From Rahnella bonaserana (lineage in GTDB: Bacteria; Pseudomonadota; Gammaproteobacteria; Enterobacterales; Enterobacteriaceae), in NCBI RefSeq assembly GCF_019049675.1, contig NZ_JAFMOW010000053.1:49285-113284 (forward strand): a stretch of DNA of 64,000 nt, read 5' to 3'. This document shows positions 59,336-64,000 of this stretch, in pieces. The translations under genes and the position numbers were made by a program. Below the pieces are notes generated by a model. It made no database searches, was not told the origin of the DNA, and was given only the letters and a program-made list of their open reading frames with translations. Every line of letters starts with the position of its first letter. The first letter of the stretch is position 1.

Positions 59336-61315
59336 TTATCCGCTAAACGGGTTACGAGGTTTGCCGTCATTTGGTGTAGCTGAAATGGACGTTTTAGGTG
59401 CAGTGCTTTCCGGGTAATCCGGTAAAACAGAACGGGTATTCGGTATGAGCAGATCCTGATGATCTTCATCCTGACGTGTTTTCTGCAGTTTCTGGAAATG
59501 TGAATATTTCTTGTTAGAAATTGAGGAATACACCTCATCATCACGAATAATCGTCGGCCGGATAAATACCATCAGATTGCGTTTGGCCGATTCCGTGCTG
59601 GTATAGCGGAACAAATTACCTACCCATGGAATGTCACCCAGCAGAGGGACTTTCGATTTGGTTTCTTTGGTACTGTCATCCAGCAAACCGCCAAGCACTA
59701 CGGTTTCCCCGGTTCGAACCAGTACGGCATTGGAAATAGTGCGGGTATTGAAGGTTGGGCCAAGCGAAGAGTTGGTTGAGGTATCCACGCTGGATACTTC
59801 CTGTTCGATTTCCATCAGCACCGAGTCACCTTCGTTGATCTGTGGTGTGACCTTCAATTTCGTGCCGACGGTTTTGTAAACCACGCTGCTATAAATGTTA
59901 TCTCCGGATGTCGTCTGCGACCCGGAGAGGGAAGGGACTTCCTGACCGACGTTAAATGAGGCTTCTTTATTATCGAGTGTGACGATGCTTGGCGTAGCAA
60001 GAATGTCGTTTTTGTTACTGGTGGATAAGGCGGTCATTAAGACATTCCAGTCACCGCTAAAGAAACCTGCTGTCATGCCGTTGAAGGTTTGCAGGGTGCT
60101 GCTCAGCGGGTTATCGCTGCTGATTACACCGTCTTTTTTGTACTGCCGTACGCCGGCCGCAACGGTCGAAATGGGTGCACCGGTACCGGTAAATTGTGTT
60201 CCACCAAATTTGTCGTTACTCCACTGGATACCCAGATTGAGTCCGTTACCATCCTGAACTTCAACAATAATGGCTTCGACTAACACTTGTGCACGGCGGA
60301 TATCGAGCTTGGTAATGACCTGCTCCAGTGACTGCATCACATCCTGCTGCGCAGTAATGACGATGGAGTTCGTTTGTTCATCTGCAGTGATACTCATCGG
60401 GGTGTTAGAGGCATTCGATGATTGAGTCGCCTTGCCTTCTTTCATTTCCTGAGTGATGCCTGTCAGCACAGGAACGATTTTTTCTGCTTTGGCATATTTC
60501 AGATAGAAAACACGTGTGTTGCCCTGGGACGACTGGTCTTTATCAAGCTGGCTGACCAGCTTTGCAGCGCGGCTACGCACGCCTTCTGGCCCGCTGACGA
60601 TTAAAGTATTGGTTCTCTCATCAGCGACGATTTTGGCTTGTAATATGGAGGATGATTGCCCTTTGGATTCTTCGCGGATCAGGTTATTCATCATCTCTGC
60701 CATTTCGGGCGCAGAGGCGTACCTGAGCTTAATAGTTTGCCTTTGCTGATCGCCCATCGTGTCAACGCGCTCGACCAGATCAATAAGCCGGTTGACCACT
60801 GAAGCCCTGCCGGTCAGCAGCAAGACATTGGAAGGTTCGTAGTGAACGACATTACCTACTCCGGTACTGTCATTCATCTGGCGAAGCAAAGGCGCCAATT
60901 CCCTGACCGGTACATTACGGAGCGTCACCACTCGGGTGACTATTTCATCTCCTATGCCAGGACGATTTTTGTCCGCGACAGGTACGCCTGACATTTTAGC
61001 ATTCGCTGAACGCACAACCTTCAGCAGCCCGTTATCCATTGGAACCACGGCATAACCATAGACATCCAGCACACTCAGAAAGAACTGGTAGTACTGCTCT
61101 TCATTCAGAACATCATAGCTTTTTACAGAAACAGTTCCCTGCACGGAGGGATCGATTAGGATGGTTTTATTAAGATTCTTACTGACGGTGTCAATAAACT
61201 CTTTAATATCCGTGCCCTTGAAGCTGGCAGTAAACTCTTCCGCATGGACAATCCCCGGAAGGATAGCAAATAATATGCATGCCTTTACTAAGAGAGGATT
61301 AATGGACTTCTTCAT
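59336..61315 (-). CDS. gspD: Type II secretion secretin GspD
   Basis: Outer-membrane secretin, 659 aa. Signal peptide (KKSINPLLVKACILFAILPGIVHA), N0 domain (FTASFKGTDIKEFIDTVSKNLNK), three N1-N3 repeats, the secretin barrel with the gate region (VPSLSGSQTT) and VPLLGDIPWVGNLFRYTS. It ends in a C-terminal S-domain-like tail that in other systems binds a pilotin. No pilotin gene is seen here. It overlaps gspC by 17 bases. Confidence 0.96.
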   Translation of the reverse strand: MKKSINPLLVKACILFAILPGIVHAEEFTASFKGTDIKEFIDTVSKNLNKTILIDPSVQGTVSVKSYDVLNEEQYYQFFLSVLDVYGYAVVPMDNGLLKVVRSANAKMSGVPVADKNRPGIGDEIVTRVVTLRNVPVRELAPLLRQMNDSTGVGNVVHYEPSNVLLLTGRASVVNRLIDLVERVDTMGDQQRQTIKLRYASAPEMAEMMNNLIREESKGQSSSILQAKIVADERTNTLIVSGPEGVRSRAAKLVSQLDKDQSSQGNTRVFYLKYAKAEKIVPVLTGITQEMKEGKATQSSNASNTPMSITADEQTNSIVITAQQDVMQSLEQVITKLDIRRAQVLVEAIIVEVQDGNGLNLGIQWSNDKFGGTQFTGTGAPISTVAAGVRQYKKDGVISSDNPLSSTLQTFNGMTAGFFSGDWNVLMTALSTSNKNDILATPSIVTLDNKEASFNVGQEVPSLSGSQTTSGDNIYSSVVYKTVGTKLKVTPQINEGDSVLMEIEQEVSSVDTSTNSSLGPTFNTRTISNAVLVRTGETVVLGGLLDDSTKETKSKVPLLGDIPWVGNLFRYTSTESAKRNLMVFIRPTIIRDDEVYSSISNKKYSHFQKLQKTRQDEDHQDLLIPNTRSVLPDYPESTAPKTSISATPNDGKPRNPFSG

Positions 61316-62132
61316 AACTTTTTGTATCCAACCATGTTTCGATAGTAGCTAAATTTATATAGATATTCTGAAGCTGATTCTCTCTCAGAACAGTAAGTTG
61401 CACATCTCTCAGATTTTCCAGTTGCCCAATGTATTTTTCTGCGGTGGTAATGTCATCGAGAGCTTGCCCATTTATTTTTACCACAACCTCGTCAGGAATA
61501 AGTCCTGCCCTAAGATAAATATCACTGCCTGTTCTGGGATTAAACCTATAACCTGTAAGTTTCTCATTTTTATATATGGGGTTGGCAACTAAATAATGTA
61601 TTAAGTATTTTGCATGTTCTCTTTTTGCGTTATCCATTATTGCTTTAGGAGATTTATTATCTCTTAATTTATCATTAAGGGATAAAGTTGCCGTTCCCCG
61701 CGGTGTGCGTATTAACACTTCATCGGGTTTTACTGACTGCAGGTATACACTTTCCATATCATCAATTTTCTCGCCCTCGCGATAGCTATGCTGACCGGAA
61801 GGGCCTTGCAGGATGGCCAGCGAGCGAATGTTGTTGCTGCTTGTCAGAACCCCTTTGAGGACTAACGGCAGCATCACATTTACTACAGGAGCCTGTACTG
61901 CCTGTGTTACCGCCGGGTTTTTACGATTCTCGAAGAGCGTATTGGGCGTGTTGGCTATGGGGTGAAACGTGCGAGAAGGCTGCTGCAACGACCCACTGTT
62001 TGTTCTGTCACTCATCACAAAAAAGAATATGCTGGAGCAACAAATCATCACGCATATGAATATAATTACGATATACATTGCCATCTTCAATGATATCTTA
62101 GGCCAATACCCTTTATTCTTGATGGCAGACAT
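61299..62132 (-). CDS. gspC: Type II secretion protein GspC
   Basis: Inner-membrane protein linking the platform to GspD, 277 aa from 62132. An ATG 12 bases upstream sits directly against AAGGA, too close for use, so 62132 is preferred but not certain. Membrane span at about residues 16-40, a linker, the HR domain that binds GspD N0 (VVNVMLPLVLKGVLTSSNNIRSLAIL), and a C-terminal PDZ-like domain (GLIPDEVVVKINGQALDDI). First gene of the minus-strand gsp series and divergent from gspA. Noticeably A+T-rich compared with gspD-M. Confidence 0.9.
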   Translation of the reverse strand: MSAIKNKGYWPKISLKMAMYIVIIFICVMICCSSIFFFVMSDRTNSGSLQQPSRTFHPIANTPNTLFENRKNPAVTQAVQAPVVNVMLPLVLKGVLTSSNNIRSLAILQGPSGQHSYREGEKIDDMESVYLQSVKPDEVLIRTPRGTATLSLNDKLRDNKSPKAIMDNAKREHAKYLIHYLVANPIYKNEKLTGYRFNPRTGSDIYLRAGLIPDEVVVKINGQALDDITTAEKYIGQLENLRDVQLTVLRENQLQNIYINLATIETWLDTKSYEEVH

Positions 62133-62322
62133 GTGTTGGATCATTCCTTTGCACTTTCATTATTCCTGTGGATTACTTATTAAGCTATATTATGCGCAGA
62201 AAAACATTGATGCACATTAATACATGTTCAATATGAATGAGGTTGTGTGTCTTGATCTTTCAGACTGACTCCTTTTTCGGGTTCTTGTATTTATACACCA
62301 TTCGTTGAATGTGTAAAATGTT
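62133..62322. promoter_or_regulatory. gspC-gspA divergent promoter region
   Basis: 190 bp of A+T-rich non-coding DNA between two divergent T2SS units. In E. coli the comparable region is bound and silenced by H-NS; the base composition here would suit that. I see no clear -35/-10 pair to report. Confidence 0.45.
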
Positions 62323-63855
62323 ATGGAAATTGGCATGTACTGTGATTACTTTAAATTTATTACCCACCCGTTTCTGGTCGATAATTATTTCAATAATATA
62401 CGTTTGTTGGCTGCTCAGGACTTTATTCTACAGACGTTAAATCAGGGCGGCATTGCGATTATCGGTGGGGATAAAGGTGTGGGGAAAACGCGTCTTGCGC
62501 ATGAAATTGCCAGAGAGAGTCAGCGTCAGATCCTGAACTTAAGTGCAGCCTCAGTGGACGATACCGGTACCGAATGCCTGGGGCAATTGCTAGCCTGCTG
62601 TGTTCATTTAAAAAAATGGCGTTCATTACCCGCTTCTGTTCTTGCTCTACGAATTGCAGAATTTTTTGGCCAAAATGAAAATACCGCTCAGCCGTGGTTG
62701 ATCGTTGTAGACAATGCTGAAAACCTCACTAGAGAAAGCTATGAGTTTTTAAGAACATTTAAAAGCTATCCGCAATCCTCTCGCATCTCGTTCCTGCTCG
62801 TTGAGGAACGCAAGGGGATTTCTGGCAATGGTAAAGGTTGTCGGAAGCCTTTTGCGCATACTTATTACCAACTGCTTCCAATGAGCTTCACCGAAACCTC
62901 AGATTATCTGTCACAACGATTGCAATCAGCTGGAGAGGAACCCGCGCTGATCCAAGGACCGGTGGCCAAACTACTGCATAACGCCTCGGGTGGACAGATC
63001 CAGTTGATTAATGAATTGGCCGCGGATTCGCTTAACAGCGCGTATGCAGAAAAAACATCGTCAGTCACCTACCGGCAGATGAAGGTCTGCATTGAAACCC
63101 GCGGACTAATGCCGGGCAGAAAAAAATGCCTCACGCTGCTCATCGCCTCTTACATGCTTTTTGGCGGTGTTCTGGGATGGACGTATTTCAATTATGCAAA
63201 ACCTTATCTCCCTCTGCCAGTGAGCCTTTCGCAAAGGCTGCATGAAATCCCTGCGGGAGCCAACACACTCATTGATGTTGGCAGTAATGAGCGTCACGGG
63301 ATGCGTCAGCTCTTCCAGGTATGGGGATATGATGTCTCGCTTGATGATGCGTTTTGCGACCAAGCTGCGCGGGCACAGCTGAGCTGTAAAAAAGGCACAG
63401 CAATACTCGATACCTTAATTGAGCAAGGCATGCCCTGGCTGAGCCCGATTAGCGTCGATGGACAGACTGTCTACGTTACCGTAGTGAAAGTGACAGATGA
63501 GACGCTAGATATTCTCATTAAAGGCAGCACGTGGACGGTTCAGCGCAACTGGTTTGATAGCGTGTGGGCGGGGGAGTATATCCAGCTATTGCCACAGACC
63601 CCGAGCGGGAAAAGTGTCATCAACAATACCAGCCCCGAAACGGATACCGCCTGGTTGGATATGACCCTGAGCAAAATCCTTAATCTTCCATTCAGTAAAA
63701 CCGGGCGATGGGACAACGATTTAATCGGTAAGATTAAATTATTCCAGCAGCGGGAAAATCTGGTTGTTGATGGACGTGTAGGTAAAGGCACCCTTATACA
63801 AATCGCTAAACGTACTGGCAACATGCCTGAACTGCTTACAAAAGAAGATCTCTAG
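62323..63855 (+). CDS. gspA: GspA, AAA-type ATPase with peptidoglycan-binding domain
   Basis: Inner-membrane ExeA/GspA protein, 510 aa, that with GspB helps insert the secretin through peptidoglycan. N-terminal ATPase: GGDKGVGKTRLAHEIA (Walker A, about residues 48-63), IVVDNAENL (Walker B). One membrane span at about 271-288 (CLTLLIASYMLFGGVLGW). The periplasmic part includes the LFQVWGYDVSLDDAFCDQA segment and a C-terminal peptidoglycan-binding repeat (LIGKIKLFQQRENLVVDGRVGKGTL). The start at 62323 has no strong ribosome site; an internal ATG at 62335 is possible. Confidence 0.9.
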   Translation: MEIGMYCDYFKFITHPFLVDNYFNNIRLLAAQDFILQTLNQGGIAIIGGDKGVGKTRLAHEIARESQRQILNLSAASVDDTGTECLGQLLACCVHLKKWRSLPASVLALRIAEFFGQNENTAQPWLIVVDNAENLTRESYEFLRTFKSYPQSSRISFLLVEERKGISGNGKGCRKPFAHTYYQLLPMSFTETSDYLSQRLQSAGEEPALIQGPVAKLLHNASGGQIQLINELAADSLNSAYAEKTSSVTYRQMKVCIETRGLMPGRKKCLTLLIASYMLFGGVLGWTYFNYAKPYLPLPVSLSQRLHEIPAGANTLIDVGSNERHGMRQLFQVWGYDVSLDDAFCDQAARAQLSCKKGTAILDTLIEQGMPWLSPISVDGQTVYVTVVKVTDETLDILIKGSTWTVQRNWFDSVWAGEYIQLLPQTPSGKSVINNTSPETDTAWLDMTLSKILNLPFSKTGRWDNDLIGKIKLFQQRENLVVDGRVGKGTLIQIAKRTGNMPELLTKEDL

Positions 63856-63862
63856 GTTAAAA

Positions 63863-64000
63863 ATGCAAAACATCCACTTATCGGCTTACACAAGCCACTT
63901 AAACAAACAAAAGGTGAAGGTGGCGGTTCGTCGTTCGTTCAGGACAAGTCTATATCGCCTGATGTTTATCATTCTTTTTCTGTTTGCGGGAGGGCTGGGC
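63863..64000 (+). CDS. gspB: GspB (N-terminal part, cut by window end)
   Basis: First 46 codons of a gene starting 7 bp after gspA: a basic cytoplasmic stretch (KQKVKVAVRRSFRTSLYR) followed by a hydrophobic segment (LMFIILFLFAGGLG). The position directly after gspA and the single N-terminal anchor fit GspB, the partner that binds GspA and GspD. The rest lies outside the window. Confidence 0.75.
   Translation, partial: MQNIHLSAYTSHLNKQKVKVAVRRSFRTSLYRLMFIILFLFAGGLG

Overview
The window is a chromosomal segment of a gamma-proteobacterium of the order Enterobacterales. The protein sequences are very close to the Escherichia coli proteins I know (TrpS, Rpe, AroK, KefG, YheO, EF-G, EF-Tu), and the gene order follows the E. 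coli nudE-mrcA-hof-aroKB-damX-dam-rpe-gph-trpS and argD-crp-kefGB-slyD-fkpA-str operon blocks. The differences (a fused hofO-hofP gene, no nirC, codA beside nirB, an intact fic, a two-partner secretion locus after trpS, no chiA beside bfr) suggest a Yersiniaceae/Hafniaceae-type relative such as Rahnella, Ewingella or Serratia rather than Escherichia. The genus is an inference.

Layout: 1-3.3 kb holds nudE converging on mrcA. 3.4-6.9 kb is the hofMN-hofOP-hofQ cluster (competence/type IV pilus-like DNA uptake). 7.2-13.4 kb is aroK-aroB-damX-dam-rpe-gph-trpS. 13.5-16.5 kb is a minus-strand lipoprotein plus TpsB outer-membrane transporter. 16.7-21.1 kb is nirB-nirD-cysG behind an FNR/NarL-type promoter, and codA diverges from it. 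ppiA, with a CpxR-type box, follows at 22.7 kb. 23.4-24.8 kb is a small type VI secretion cargo island: an hcp gene broken by a one-base deletion, a DUF2778/Tlde1-like L,D-transpeptidase-type toxin and an overlapping exported protein that is probably its immunity partner. A secreted DUF4432 protein, the ficA-fic toxin-antitoxin pair, pabA and argD (with two ARG boxes) follow.

29.2-29.9 kb is a non-coding block built from two divergent inverted copies of a modular repeat. 29.9-41.3 kb carries yhfK, crp, yhfA, prkB, yheU, yheT, a LysE-family exporter gene, yheS, kefG, kefB and yheV. A fragment of a LysR-type regulator lies directly after prkB. 41.5-45.6 kb carries slyD, slyX, fkpA, yheO and tusDCB. 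45.6-50.2 kb is the str operon (rpsL, rpsG, fusA, tuf) with its promoter. bfd-bfr follows behind a Fur box.

The last 13 kb is a type II secretion locus: gspCDEFGHIJKLM and gspO on the minus strand, and gspA plus the first 46 codons of gspB diverging from gspC. The minus-strand T2SS genes mostly overlap or abut, so they are probably one transcript. The window therefore encodes two secretins (HofQ, GspD), one TpsB barrel and T6SS cargo, but no complete T6SS apparatus.

Most coding regions are ordinary, conserved housekeeping genes. The parts most worth a second look are the hcp/toxin/immunity island, the lipoprotein-TpsB pair, the inverted repeat block at 29.24-29.84 kb, the hofO-hofP fusion, and the Glu-to-Asp change in the inhibitory motif of the Fic antitoxin. 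All function statements come from reading motifs and from remembered family sequences. No database search was run.
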